A stretch of 9,427 bases of DNA from positions 1 to 9,427 of the forward strand of contig CASFRQ010000107.1 of the NCBI GenBank assembly GCA_949296785.1. Direction: 5' to 3'. The notes under the pieces are model-generated. The model had not been told where the DNA came from. It ran no database searches and saw only the letters and a list, made by a program, of their open reading frames with translations. Within the stretch, counting starts at the first letter, position 1. Every line of letters begins with the position of its first letter. Shown here one piece after another: positions 1 through 6,430 of the stretch. The translations under genes and the position numbers were made by a program. Origin of the DNA: an uncultured Alphaproteobacteria bacterium. GTDB taxonomy: Bacteria; Pseudomonadota; Alphaproteobacteria; CASFRQ01; SAAU01.

Positions 1-1006
1 CCATATTCATATGCTTTTCTTCAACCCCTTCATATGAAAAAGGAGACTTTCCTGAATTATATATTAAATCAATATAAAGTTTTTTAATATTATCCGGCGT
101 TGTTTCATAACTTATATATTTATTTACTTTATTTTTATTTTTCATATGTTGTTTAAGTTGTCTGTGAGCTTCTTTTATATCTTCTTCAAATTTTTTATCA
201 ATATATGAAGGAGGAACACCAAATCGTCCAAAAATTTTTTCTTGAGATTCTGCCGTCGGAAGATGTGCTTTTCTATCTTCTTCTTTAGAATGAGCAGCTC
301 TTACTTTTTTACAGCTACTTATTTGTTGTTCCAACAAATATTGCAATTGATTTAACATTATAGGATCTACCGGTGTAGAAGTTCCTCTTACAACAATAGG
401 TGATTGCAATACATTTTTCACAGTCTTTAGATTATGACCTTTTCCAATAGTTGGTTTACACATAGTATCTATATAAACATAATCGTCTTTCCTATCAAAA
501 ATACTTTTACTATTTTTTTCATACCTTTTTGCATGAGCAGATAGTTCTAAGTTTTTAAGAACGGGTTTCATTTCCTGTAATATTTCTTCATCTGTTTTCC
601 CTATTGGTAAAGGTGTTACCCCCACCGGCTGACTAAAATTTTCCTCTTCATTGTAGTTTCTTTCTTGTAAAATAAAACTATTCTCTTTTTGTATGGGAAA
701 TTTACCAAATGACGAAGAAAAATCAAATTGAACTTCAGGGAAAATAGTTCGTAAATTTTCAAAATTATAATTACCATTAGATGAAAAATTTTCTGATTCA
801 TTAAAAAACTTTTCCGGTTGGGCAGAATTTTGAAAAACCAAAGAAGAGGTATTACTTAACGAACCTGCCTTTCTTAGATTTTCCGCCAAATTTTTCAGAG
901 CAGCTTTTCCGGATAAAAAGTCTTGTTGTCGTTTTTTCAAAATTTGTTCGTTCATCGCCCTTTTCAGCGCTTTTCTGGTTTCCGAATCGTTTTCGTTAAT
1001 AACCAT
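1..1006 (-). CDS. T4-lysozyme-like (GH24-type) protein, 3'-truncated by window edge
   Basis: The frame is open from the left window edge up to 1087, and the first ATG is at 1006, giving 335 residues without an end. Residues 1-150 are charged and low-complexity, rich in Asn, Ser, Glu and Lys. From about residue 160 the pattern of T4-type lysozymes appears: a segment with D180 and T186 followed by TIGKGHN (186-192), which matches the T4 Asp20/Thr26 stretch with the same spacing. A helical segment (257-288) and IKKLYIDLIYNSG (307-319) resemble the later helices of the fold. The residue at the catalytic Glu11 position is Asp (D171, in the context FD instead of FEG), so muramidase activity is doubtful. 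I see no signal peptide in the visible part. The gene is more AT-rich than the genes to its right, which suggests an accessory or phage-derived origin. The start is unsure: protein-like sequence continues upstream of ATG 1006, with TTG at 1054 as an alternative. The fold call is by motif only. Confidence 0.6.
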   Translation of the reverse strand, partial: MVINENDSETRKALKRAMNEQILKKRQQDFLSGKAALKNLAENLRKAGSLSNTSSLVFQNSAQPEKFFNESENFSSNGNYNFENLRTIFPEVQFDFSSSFGKFPIQKENSFILQERNYNEEENFSQPVGVTPLPIGKTDEEILQEMKPVLKNLELSAHAKRYEKNSKSIFDRKDDYVYIDTMCKPTIGKGHNLKTVKNVLQSPIVVRGTSTPVDPIMLNQLQYLLEQQISSCKKVRAAHSKEEDRKAHLPTAESQEKIFGRFGVPPSYIDKKFEEDIKEAHRQLKQHMKNKNKVNKYISYETTPDNIKKLYIDLIYNSGKSPFSYEGVEEKHMNM

Positions 1007-1087
1007 CGGCGTGTGTTCATCATTTATTCCATATATATCAAAAAGTTGTTCCAAGATTTCTCTGGTTGTTGCGTTACATTGAACAGC

Positions 1088-1237
1088 TTAAATTAAAAAA
1101 CAGTTTACATTTACACAAAACCTTTTATGCTGAAATGAAAAGGGAACAATGATTTTCCAACACGAACGGACAGAAAATACGGCGCTGCCCTTTATGAAAA
1201 GCAGGCATAAAAAGCAAGGAACAATCAGGATATATCA
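1088..1237. other. Divergent intergenic region between lysozyme-like gene and rsmI
   Basis: This is 150 bases between the in-frame stop (1088-1090) upstream of the minus-strand lysozyme-like frame and the rsmI start. The left half is AT-rich and should hold promoters for both directions. Short inverted repeats are visible: CCTTTT/AAAAGG (1121-1143), overlapping the proposed -10 of the rightward promoter, and TTTATG/CATAAA around 1191-1211. Neither is long enough to call an operator. No RNA gene is recognisable. Confidence 0.5.
1104..1131 (+). promoter_or_regulatory. Candidate sigma70-type promoter for the rsmI operon
   Basis: TTTACA (1104-1109) and TATGCT (1126-1131) are separated by 16 bases, and each is close to the -35 and -10 consensus. 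They lie a little over 100 bases before the rsmI start, at the head of the plus-strand gene run. This is a pattern match only, and AT-rich DNA yields such matches by chance. Confidence 0.35.
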
Positions 1238-2089
1238 ATGAAAGCAGGGCTTTATCTCGTCTCCACACCCATCGGCAATTTAAAAGACATTACTTTGCGA
1301 GCGTTGGAAGTACTTTCTTCAGCGGACATTATCGCTTGTGAAGACACACGAACAACTAAACAGCTTTTAAGATTGTTGGAAATCAAAGCTCAAACGGAAC
1401 AAAAATTTATATCCTGTCACAACTTTAATGAAGAGGAAAAAGTCTCTCTCCTGATAGAAAAAATAAAAGAAGGCCATACCGTCGCCTTGGTTTCGGACGC
1501 GGGAACACCCCTAATCTCCGACCCCGGCTATAAAATCGCCGCCGAATGTGCACGTCAAGGAATTTATGTAACCCCTGTCCCGGGCGCAAACGCTTTGTTG
1601 CCCGCCCTGCAGTTGTCCGGACTGCCCAGCGACAGGTTTTTGTTCAACGGTTTTCTTCCCGCCAAGCAGCAAGCGGCCGAAGAAGAACTGAAATCGCTTA
1701 CAACAATCCCTGCTACTTTGATTTTTTACGAGTCTCCCGTCCGGATTTTAAAAACGCTTCGCCTGATGCGGCAAGTTTTCGGCAACCGTCAGGCTTCCGT
1801 CGTCCGTGAAATCACGAAAATGTTTGAGGAAACCCTCTCCGGTTCTCTGGATTTTCTTATCCGGACGCTTGAAAACCGGGAAAAAATCAAAGGGGAATGC
1901 GTTATCCTTGTCAACCGCGCGGAAAAAGAAGGAAAAACGGACGATGATATCAAAAAAATGCTGCAGGACGTTCTTAAAAAACATAGTTTAAAAGAAGCCG
2001 TCAGCCTTGTGCAAAAAGAAAGCGGACGAAAAAAGCAGGATGTTTATAAAAAAGCTTTGGAAATCAAAGATGGCACCCCTTCCGACTAA
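1238..2089 (+). CDS. rsmI: 16S rRNA (cytidine1402-2'-O)-methyltransferase RsmI
   Basis: RsmI is a SAM-dependent enzyme of the tetrapyrrole-methylase superfamily that 2'-O-methylates C1402 of 16S rRNA in the decoding centre. The 283-residue product has the normal family length and clear family blocks in order: STPIGNL (9-15), ACEDTRTT (33-40), SDAGTPLISDPG (86-97), a VPGANA block (114-119), FYESPVR (163-169), REITKMFEE (190-198) and GECVILV (219-225). The C-terminal tail (about 230-283) is Lys-rich and helical, as in other RsmI proteins. The start follows AGGA at 1227-1230 with seven bases of spacing. It is the first gene of a compact plus-strand operon, and its last 20 bases overlap the proposed yraN start. 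I am confident in the identification. Confidence 0.96.
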   Translation: MKAGLYLVSTPIGNLKDITLRALEVLSSADIIACEDTRTTKQLLRLLEIKAQTEQKFISCHNFNEEEKVSLLIEKIKEGHTVALVSDAGTPLISDPGYKIAAECARQGIYVTPVPGANALLPALQLSGLPSDRFLFNGFLPAKQQAAEEELKSLTTIPATLIFYESPVRILKTLRLMRQVFGNRQASVVREITKMFEETLSGSLDFLIRTLENREKIKGECVILVNRAEKEGKTDDDIKKMLQDVLKKHSLKEAVSLVQKESGRKKQDVYKKALEIKDGTPSD

Positions 2090-2594
2090 ATCCTCCACAA
2101 AAAGGGAAATACCTTTTTTTTCAAAAGAAAAAGCCCCCGCCCAAAAATCTTGTAGAGACCAAAAAGAACCGCGGCTGCCCGAACGGTCTCAATCTCGCTT
2201 CCTTCGTCAAAAGGAAAGGGCAAACACCGCCCGAAAAAATTTTTTTATGGGACATAAAGTGGAAAGATATGTCGCTTTCGTTCTTTTTTTCAAAGGATAC
2301 AGACTTTTATCCCATAATTTCAAATACTATCGGGGAACCGGTACCGGAGAAACGGATTTAATTTTAAAAAAAGGGAAAACACTGGTTTTTGTGGAAGTTA
2401 AAAAGAGAGAAAGTTTTGAAAAGGCCGCCTTCGCCATCTCGCCTTTTTCTCAAAAACGCCTCGTTAAATCAGCGGAAGTTTTTTTGCAAAGCCGACCGGA
2501 GCTTCAAAATCATGACATTCGTTTTGACGCGGTTTTGGTGAATCGTTTTTTCTTTATCAGGCATATTTTAAATGCTTTTGAAAAAAAAGAATAA
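2070..2594 (+). CDS. yraN: YraN / UPF0102 family nuclease-fold protein with basic N-terminal extension
   Basis: The conserved part starts at about residue 58 and carries the UPF0102 hallmarks: the strand pair GETDLIL (93-99) and FVEVKKR (107-113), the helix ISPFSQKRLVKSAEVFL (123-139) and DIRFDAVLV (149-157). The E-x-D...E-x-K arrangement is that of the restriction-endonuclease-like fold, but the cellular role of the family is not established. Family members are usually about 120 residues. With the ATG at 2070 this one has 174, because about 57 Lys/Arg/Ser/Pro-rich residues precede the core. Two further in-frame ATGs lie upstream inside rsmI (2007, 2040) and one at the core (2247). I prefer 2070 because it overlaps the rsmI end by only 20 bases, but no ribosome site decides it. 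Next to rsmI is the usual place for yraN. Confidence 0.85.
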   Translation: MAPLPTKSSTKREIPFFSKEKAPAQKSCRDQKEPRLPERSQSRFLRQKERANTARKNFFMGHKVERYVAFVLFFKGYRLLSHNFKYYRGTGTGETDLILKKGKTLVFVEVKKRESFEKAAFAISPFSQKRLVKSAEVFLQSRPELQNHDIRFDAVLVNRFFFIRHILNAFEKKE

Positions 2595-2665
2595 AAAATT
2601 TCAAAAAAATATTGACCATCGCCCAATTCAGGGTAAAAAAGAAAAGAGGAGTTTTTAACCGGAAT

Positions 2666-3514
2666 ATGAAAATGGACGGATATTATAAAACATTGGGAAA
2701 AATGGCCGCATTGCCGGATGAGGAAATGCCCCTTTTGCAAATGGCTTTCCTTTTAGGGCGTTTTGACACGCCAGCCCTTGCCGAAACTTATGCGCGGCTC
2801 CATTTTAAAGAGCTGGAGTTAAAAGCCCATGAGCTTTTGCGCGGACGGCCGGCGGATGAGCTGTCGGCGGAAGAACTGCTCCGCATTATCGGAGAAACCG
2901 TTTTTGAAGAAGGAGGCTATGTCTGTTCTTTTGAAGACGCCTCAAAACCTTTTACACTCAATATTCTTCAGATTGCAAAGAAAAGAAGACTGCATCCTTT
3001 TTATCTGAATTTCATTTATCTGTATTTGTTGCGGGCGTTGCATATTAAAGCCGGTATTTTATCCCTGCCACGATATTTTCTTATCCAGATTGAAAGCAAG
3101 GATGAAAAACACTTCATTGCCGACCCCATTAAAGGTGGTAAAATCCTTAATGCCGAGGATTTGAAAAACCTGTTGAACCACTGTCTTGCTTTAACCGGAG
3201 AAGAGGGAAAAGACTCCTTCCGTCCCTTGACAAACAAAGAAATTATCTTAAAAATACAAGAGGCTCTAAAAGAAGCCTATATGGGAACCGGAAATCAGGC
3301 GGGCGCTTTAAAAACGCTTCAGACCATGTTGATTTTGGACCCGACAAATCCTTTTTTATGGTTGGAGGATTCTTTTTTGCAGGCAAACCAAAACAACATC
3401 CGACAGGCGATTTTATCCTTGGAAACCTACCTTGTGTTTATGAGAGAAAAAGAAGATGCCAATACCCAAAAAGAGGAGGAATTTCTTTCCTACTTAAAAA
3501 AATCCCTGAACTGA
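2666..3514 (+). CDS. SirB1 / transglutaminase-like (Transglut_core2) protein with helical C-terminus
   Basis: The 282-residue product shows the layout of the SirB1 family. An acidic-hydrophobic start (LPDEEMPLLQMAFLLGRFD, about 16-34) leads to a helical part. Then come KKRRLHPFYLNFIYLYLLRALHIKAGILSLPRYFLIQ (about 105-141 overall) and FIADPIKGGKILNAEDL (150-166), matching the family's pattern of substrate-fold strands ending in an 'IDP..GG..L' block. Residues 190-282 are helical and TPR-like (AGALKTLQTMLILDPTNPFLW, 212-232). The family has no settled function. In many alphaproteobacterial relatives, as I recall them, a His follows the 'FPG' position; here the residue is Tyr137, so catalysis seems unlikely. 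Starts: ATG 2666 or ATG 2672 are close together, and a GAGGAG (2646-2651) lies rather far upstream. The frame is open back to a TTG at 2612. It lies 14 bases before the deaminase gene, in the same operon. Confidence 0.72.
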   Translation: MKMDGYYKTLGKMAALPDEEMPLLQMAFLLGRFDTPALAETYARLHFKELELKAHELLRGRPADELSAEELLRIIGETVFEEGGYVCSFEDASKPFTLNILQIAKKRRLHPFYLNFIYLYLLRALHIKAGILSLPRYFLIQIESKDEKHFIADPIKGGKILNAEDLKNLLNHCLALTGEEGKDSFRPLTNKEIILKIQEALKEAYMGTGNQAGALKTLQTMLILDPTNPFLWLEDSFLQANQNNIRQAILSLETYLVFMREKEDANTQKEEEFLSYLKKSLN

Positions 3515-3528
3515 AAAAGGAGGAGGCC

Positions 3529-4005
3529 ATGTCCTATCAAAGACCCAGCTGGGACGAATACTTTATTGAAGTCATGCACGCCCTTGCCAAAAGAGCCACT
3601 TGCGACAGGGGAAGAACCGCCTGCGTCATCACCAAAGACAATCAAATTTTGGTATCCGGTTATGTCGGGTCCCCTCCGGGAATGCCTCATTGCGATGATA
3701 TCGGACATCAGCTGAAAACCATCACGCATGAAGACGGAACAAAAACAACCCACTGTATGCGGACAATTCATGCCGAACAAAACGCCATTTGCCAGGCGGC
3801 GAAAATGGGCGTTTCCATTCAAGGGGCAACCGTTTACTGCAAGATGTCCCCTTGTAGGACTTGCGCGATGCTGCTGGCCTCCTGCGGTATTAAAAGGGTT
3901 GTCGCCGAATATAAGTATAAAGCCACCCTTGAAGCGGAGGAGATTTTCAAAACCGCCGGTATCCGTATGGAATACATTCACGATGAAACGGTGCGTTACG
4001 AATAA
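3529..4005 (+). CDS. dCMP deaminase family protein
   Basis: The product (158 residues) is a zinc-dependent cytidine/deoxycytidylate deaminase family protein. It most resembles dCMP deaminases, which make dUMP for thymidylate synthesis. The N-terminus PSWDEYFIEVMHALAKRATC (6-25) is typical of that branch. The zinc site is visible as HAEQNAI (H81, catalytic E83) and PCRTC (C109, C112), and the block GSPPGMPHC (47-55) plus H75/C76 supply the extra His/Cys often seen in dCMP deaminases. A frame extends upstream to 3358, but the ATG at 3529 is preceded by a very strong ribosome site, AAGGAGGAGG (3517-3526), and begins exactly at the family N-terminus. It is last in the rsmI operon, 14 bases after the SirB1-like gene. 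Substrate choice (dCMP or related) cannot be read from sequence alone. Confidence 0.9.
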   Translation: MSYQRPSWDEYFIEVMHALAKRATCDRGRTACVITKDNQILVSGYVGSPPGMPHCDDIGHQLKTITHEDGTKTTHCMRTIHAEQNAICQAAKMGVSIQGATVYCKMSPCRTCAMLLASCGIKRVVAEYKYKATLEAEEIFKTAGIRMEYIHDETVRYE

Positions 4006-4319
4006 TCCTATTCACATTTTTTAATCAGGTATTTTTAATTCCGGGTGGTCTTATTTAATCCCCATCCTTCAAAGGAATCTTTAATCTGGCTTTTCTGTGA
4101 ATTACAAGGCCTCTCCGCTTATCTTCCGCCTTTCCAAAACAGAGGAAGGGGGATTTTTCTTCTTTCAAATCATGAAACTTCGTAAAGAGGAAGCCCCTTT
4201 TTCATTCTTTTCTTCAATTTATCTTTACCCCCTTCTTTCCTCCGATACCGGCAAAAGTTTAATAATAAATAAAAAGAGAAAGAAAAAAGATAAGGAGAAT
4301 ACTCAAAAAAAGACTAAAT
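4006..4319. other. Convergent intergenic region, no gene supported
   Basis: This is 314 bases between the ends of the deaminase gene (plus) and the small membrane-protein gene (minus). A 103-codon plus-strand frame (4097-4408) crosses it but has no family features, no ribosome site, and runs into the coding region of the opposite strand, so I reject it. The stretch is T-rich on plus in the first half and A-rich near 4260-4315. One imperfect inverted repeat (next entry) is the only structure I can support, and it suits a region where two transcripts must end. Confidence 0.5.
4142..4242. repeat. Imperfect inverted repeat, possible terminator structure
   Basis: GAGGAAGGGGG (4142-4152) can pair with CCCCCTTCTTTCCTC (4228-4242) with one bulge. 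Alternatively AAGGGG (4146-4151) can pair with CCCCTT (4194-4199), which is followed directly by more T residues. The second pairing would make a plus-strand intrinsic terminator with a long loop. The loops are large, so stability is uncertain. Confidence 0.28.
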
Positions 4320-4859
4320 TCACCTTTCCAAAGAATGTTTATCTTCCAAAATTTTTCCAATCCTGGCAGAATTTTTTTTGGAACTTTTTACCTCTTCCGC
4401 AGGAATAGCCTCTGCCATAATTTTGGAAAAATACTTTTTTCTTTCATCCAAATTTTTCTGATAAATTTCTTCTTTTTGCTGAGTTTTCTCCGAAGACTGT
4501 CTGTCACGAAAAATATCTTCTTCCGCAACTTTATTTTCCCTTTCGGCATTTCTTTGAGATGTTTTTTGCTGAAAAGAAGAGCTAACCTTATTCGCAACTG
4601 AAACACCGGCGTCATAGATAGCGCCAAATGCCGTAGAACCGATTATACTGGCAGCACAAAAACCGCCCATACCCGCAAAGAACTGCATAGACTGTGACAA
4701 CCCGGCAACTCCTTTACGAGCCAGCTGGCTTCCGACAAAACCAACGCCCAGAAAACCGATATACTGAAAAACAGCCTTCGCGACAATCTGCGTTTTTTCT
4801 TTTTTGGAAAGACCGACTGTTTTTTTGCTCTCTGTTTTTCCATAATTTTCTGTATTCAT
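4320..4859 (-). CDS. Unknown small membrane protein with charged helical tail
   Basis: I do not recognise a family. The ATG at 4859 is chosen over the one at 4877 because AGGAG (4866-4870 on plus coordinates) sits six bases before it; the product is then 179 residues. Residues 1-24 are polar and Lys-rich. Two Gly/Ala-rich hydrophobic stretches follow (about 25-46 and 59-84), with small-residue patterns such as GFLGVGFVG and GMGGFCAASIIGSTAFGA that suit tightly packed membrane helices or a glycine-zipper hairpin. From about 97 to 179 the protein is strongly charged (Lys/Glu/Gln-rich) and probably helical or coiled-coil, with no Cys. There is no cleavable signal. It is transcribed alone, convergent with the rsmI operon, and preceded by a long AT-rich leader. 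Function is unknown; a membrane-anchored scaffold or secreted membrane-active protein are equally open. Confidence 0.7.
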   Translation of the reverse strand: MNTENYGKTESKKTVGLSKKEKTQIVAKAVFQYIGFLGVGFVGSQLARKGVAGLSQSMQFFAGMGGFCAASIIGSTAFGAIYDAGVSVANKVSSSFQQKTSQRNAERENKVAEEDIFRDRQSSEKTQQKEEIYQKNLDERKKYFSKIMAEAIPAEEVKSSKKNSARIGKILEDKHSLER

Positions 4860-4959
4860 TGTAGACTCCTGCTTCATTGATATTTGACATCTTTCACTTT
4901 AAACTCTCGGCAAAACATAAACTCGGAAGTTGTTTTTTACCTAAATAGCTTTAATATTT

Positions 4960-5025
4960 TTACGAATATCCATGATAAATAAAAAATCCGATTATGTACC
5001 CGATGTTCAATACCTTCTTTCTCAT
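4960..5025 (-). CDS. Candidate 21-residue hydrophobic small ORF
   Basis: Minus-strand ATG at 5025 to TAA at 4960. The peptide starts MRKK and then has a mainly hydrophobic run with Gly, Ile and Phe (LNIGYIIGFFIY), so it could insert in a membrane. GAGGTG lies five bases before the ATG, a fair ribosome site, and the ATG overlaps the TGA of the preceding 42-residue frame as ATGA. It is too short to judge by coding statistics and may be chance. Confidence 0.2.
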   Translation of the reverse strand: MRKKVLNIGYIIGFFIYHGYS

Positions 5026-5150
5026 CTAGACACCTCATAAAGAATATGACGCAGATCTCTCAGTCCTTTTTTCCTTTTCACCCTCTTAACATGAGAAAAA
5101 AAAATGATCCATTTTTTTCCCATAATTTCATCGGTTAAAAAGAATAGCAT
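5022..5150 (-). CDS. Candidate 42-residue small ORF, basic
   Basis: Minus-strand ATG at 5150 to TGA at 5022. The predicted peptide is hydrophobic at first (MLFFLTDEIM), then WIIFFSHV, then strongly basic (KRVKRKKGLRDLRH). Its ATG lies within a few bases of the transcription start expected from the promoter at 5152-5180 and has no ribosome site, so it would have to be leaderless. I list it because its stop overlaps the start of the next small frame, a common sign of coupled translation. Confidence 0.2.
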   Translation of the reverse strand: MLFFLTDEIMGKKWIIFFSHVKRVKRKKGLRDLRHILYEVSR

Positions 5151-5151
5151 T

Positions 5152-5180
5152 TTTCTATCACATCTTTAAAATTTTGTCAA
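5152..5180 (-). promoter_or_regulatory. Strong sigma70-type promoter match, leftward
   Basis: On the minus strand a perfect TTGACA (5180-5175) is followed after exactly 17 bases by TAGAAA (5157-5152), four of six matches to the -10 consensus. It would transcribe leftwards through the two tiny frames to the unknown membrane-protein gene at 4859. Confidence 0.45.
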
Positions 5181-5275
5181 TAATTTTAGTTGTTTTACAA
5201 ACAAAAGAAATTATTCTCTAAAAATACTTGAAAAAAAATTTTAAATCATCAAAAAAGACGGTAATAGGAAAACAG

Positions 5276-5307
5276 CCCTTTTATCCTAACCATAAAAAGC
5301 AAAAGGG
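5276..5307 (-). terminator. Possible hairpin terminator after rlmN
   Basis: CCCTTTT (5276-5282) and AAAAGGG (5301-5307) form a seven-pair inverted repeat with an 18-base loop, starting about 26 bases past the rlmN stop. On the minus strand it is followed by CTGTTTTCC rather than a clean U run, so termination would be weak. Confidence 0.3.
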
Positions 5308-5333
5308 AGACTATTCAAAAATTTTTAAAATAA

Positions 5334-6410
5334 CTATGATTGCGGTACATTTCTATTTTCGGAGAAAGAACTCTTCAACTGACCGCAGGCGGCCATAATG
5401 TCCTGTCCCCTGGATACACGGATGGGTGCCGCGTAATAAGCCCCCTCCAACACCTCGGCAAACTTTTTAATCTGTCGCATGTCCGAACATTCAAAAGGAC
5501 ATCCCGCCCATGGATTAAAAGGAATCAGATTGAATTTAACCTCCAACCCCTTGACAAGGTTAATCAGCTCCCTCGCCTGTTCCAAAGAATCATTAACGCC
5601 TTTCAGCATCACATATTCCATTGTGATATACTGCCGATGAGGCAACAAAGCCTGATATTCCCGGCATGCCTCCAGCAAAACTTCCAGCGGGTATTTCCGG
5701 TTAATCGGCATAATTTTATTGCGAATTTCATTATTCGGCGCGTGCAGGCTGATAGCCAACTTTGTTCCCGCATCCGTCGCCAATCTCGGAATATTGTCCG
5801 CCATCCCGGCCGTAGACACGGTGATTTTCCGGCGGGACAAAGCAATCCCTTCCGGATCCATCAGGATTTTAAGGGCTTTAATCAGGTTATCATAATTATA
5901 AAGCGGTTCCCCCATCCCCATGACAACCACATTGGAAAGATAGCGAACCTCGTCCGTCGGCGTCGGCCATTCGCCGTAACTGTCCCTGGCGACCATAAAC
6001 TGGCCTACAATTTCCCCCGCCGTCAAGTTTCTTTTAAATCGCTGCGTCCCCGTATGACAGAAAGCGCATTTTTGAGCACACCCTATTTGCGTGGAAACAC
6101 AAACGGCGCCTCTGTCCTCCTCCGGAATATAAACGCATTCCACCTGCTCTCCATCGCTGAAAGACACAAGCCACTTGCGTGTTTTATCGGAAGAGTTCTT
6201 TTCCACCACAACCCGCGGCCGGGAAATCATATAGTTTTCAGCCAGCTTCTGCCTCAAAGGCTTTCCCAGATTTGTCATCTTGTCAAAATCGGTCTCGCCT
6301 TTGTTATACAGCCACTGCCACAGCTGCTTGACACGAAACGGGCTTTCCCCCATCTCGGACATTTCGGTCAAAAGCTCGTCTCTGTCCAATCCGATGAGAT
6401 TTTTTTTCAT
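5334..6410 (-). CDS. rlmN: Dual-specificity 23S rRNA / tRNA adenine-C2 methyltransferase RlmN
   Basis: RlmN is a radical-SAM enzyme that methylates C2 of A2503 in 23S rRNA and of A37 in several tRNAs. The 358-residue product has the normal length. An N-terminal RNA-binding part (FRVKQLWQWLYNKG, 25-38) precedes the radical-SAM barrel with the 4Fe-4S motif C111-x3-C115-x2-C118. Cys104 and Cys342 match the two catalytic cysteines outside the cluster (equivalents of E. coli C118 and C355). GMGEPL (165-170), the SAM-contact block, is intact, as is the SLHAPN stretch (221-226). The start ATG at 6410 is 20 bases after the IalB-family gene stop, so the two are probably co-transcribed; the ribosome site is weak. 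A plus-strand 379-codon frame lies opposite and is a shadow of this gene. Confidence 0.97.
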   Translation of the reverse strand: MKKNLIGLDRDELLTEMSEMGESPFRVKQLWQWLYNKGETDFDKMTNLGKPLRQKLAENYMISRPRVVVEKNSSDKTRKWLVSFSDGEQVECVYIPEEDRGAVCVSTQIGCAQKCAFCHTGTQRFKRNLTAGEIVGQFMVARDSYGEWPTPTDEVRYLSNVVVMGMGEPLYNYDNLIKALKILMDPEGIALSRRKITVSTAGMADNIPRLATDAGTKLAISLHAPNNEIRNKIMPINRKYPLEVLLEACREYQALLPHRQYITMEYVMLKGVNDSLEQARELINLVKGLEVKFNLIPFNPWAGCPFECSDMRQIKKFAEVLEGAYYAAPIRVSRGQDIMAACGQLKSSFSENRNVPQS

Positions 6411-6430
6411 CGCTTAAAAAACCAAAAACC

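Larger units (their letters stand above)
4860..5333. other. AT-rich intergenic region with promoter and tiny reading frames
   Basis: This is 474 bases between rlmN and the unknown membrane-protein gene, both on the minus strand, and among the most AT-rich parts of the window. It holds a hairpin just after rlmN (5276-5307), a strong minus-strand promoter match (5152-5180) and two tiny overlapping minus-strand frames (5022-5150 and 4960-5025). If the promoter is used, the membrane-protein gene would have a leader of nearly 300 bases. I see no known riboswitch or small RNA. Confidence 0.5.

Noticed and set aside
616..801. A 61-codon minus-strand frame in the left region
   Set aside because: It is in another frame of the long lysozyme-like frame, which is open over the entire 1-1087 stretch and has family motifs.
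3490..3981. A 163-codon minus-strand open frame
   Set aside because: It is antisense to the dCMP deaminase family gene, whose zinc motifs and strong ribosome site show the real coding strand.
4097..4408. A 103-codon plus-strand frame in the convergent intergenic region
   Set aside because: No ribosome site, low-complexity Phe/Lys-rich product, and it overlaps the 3' end of the opposing gene.
4866..4877. ATG at 4877 as the start of the unknown membrane protein
   Set aside because: The ribosome site AGGAG lies between this ATG and the next in-frame one at 4859, so it serves the latter.
4960..5333. Possible riboswitch or CRISPR-like repeats in the AT-rich leader
   Set aside because: No spaced repeats and no known aptamer pattern are visible; ATCGG occurs twice in direct orientation but does not form a stem.
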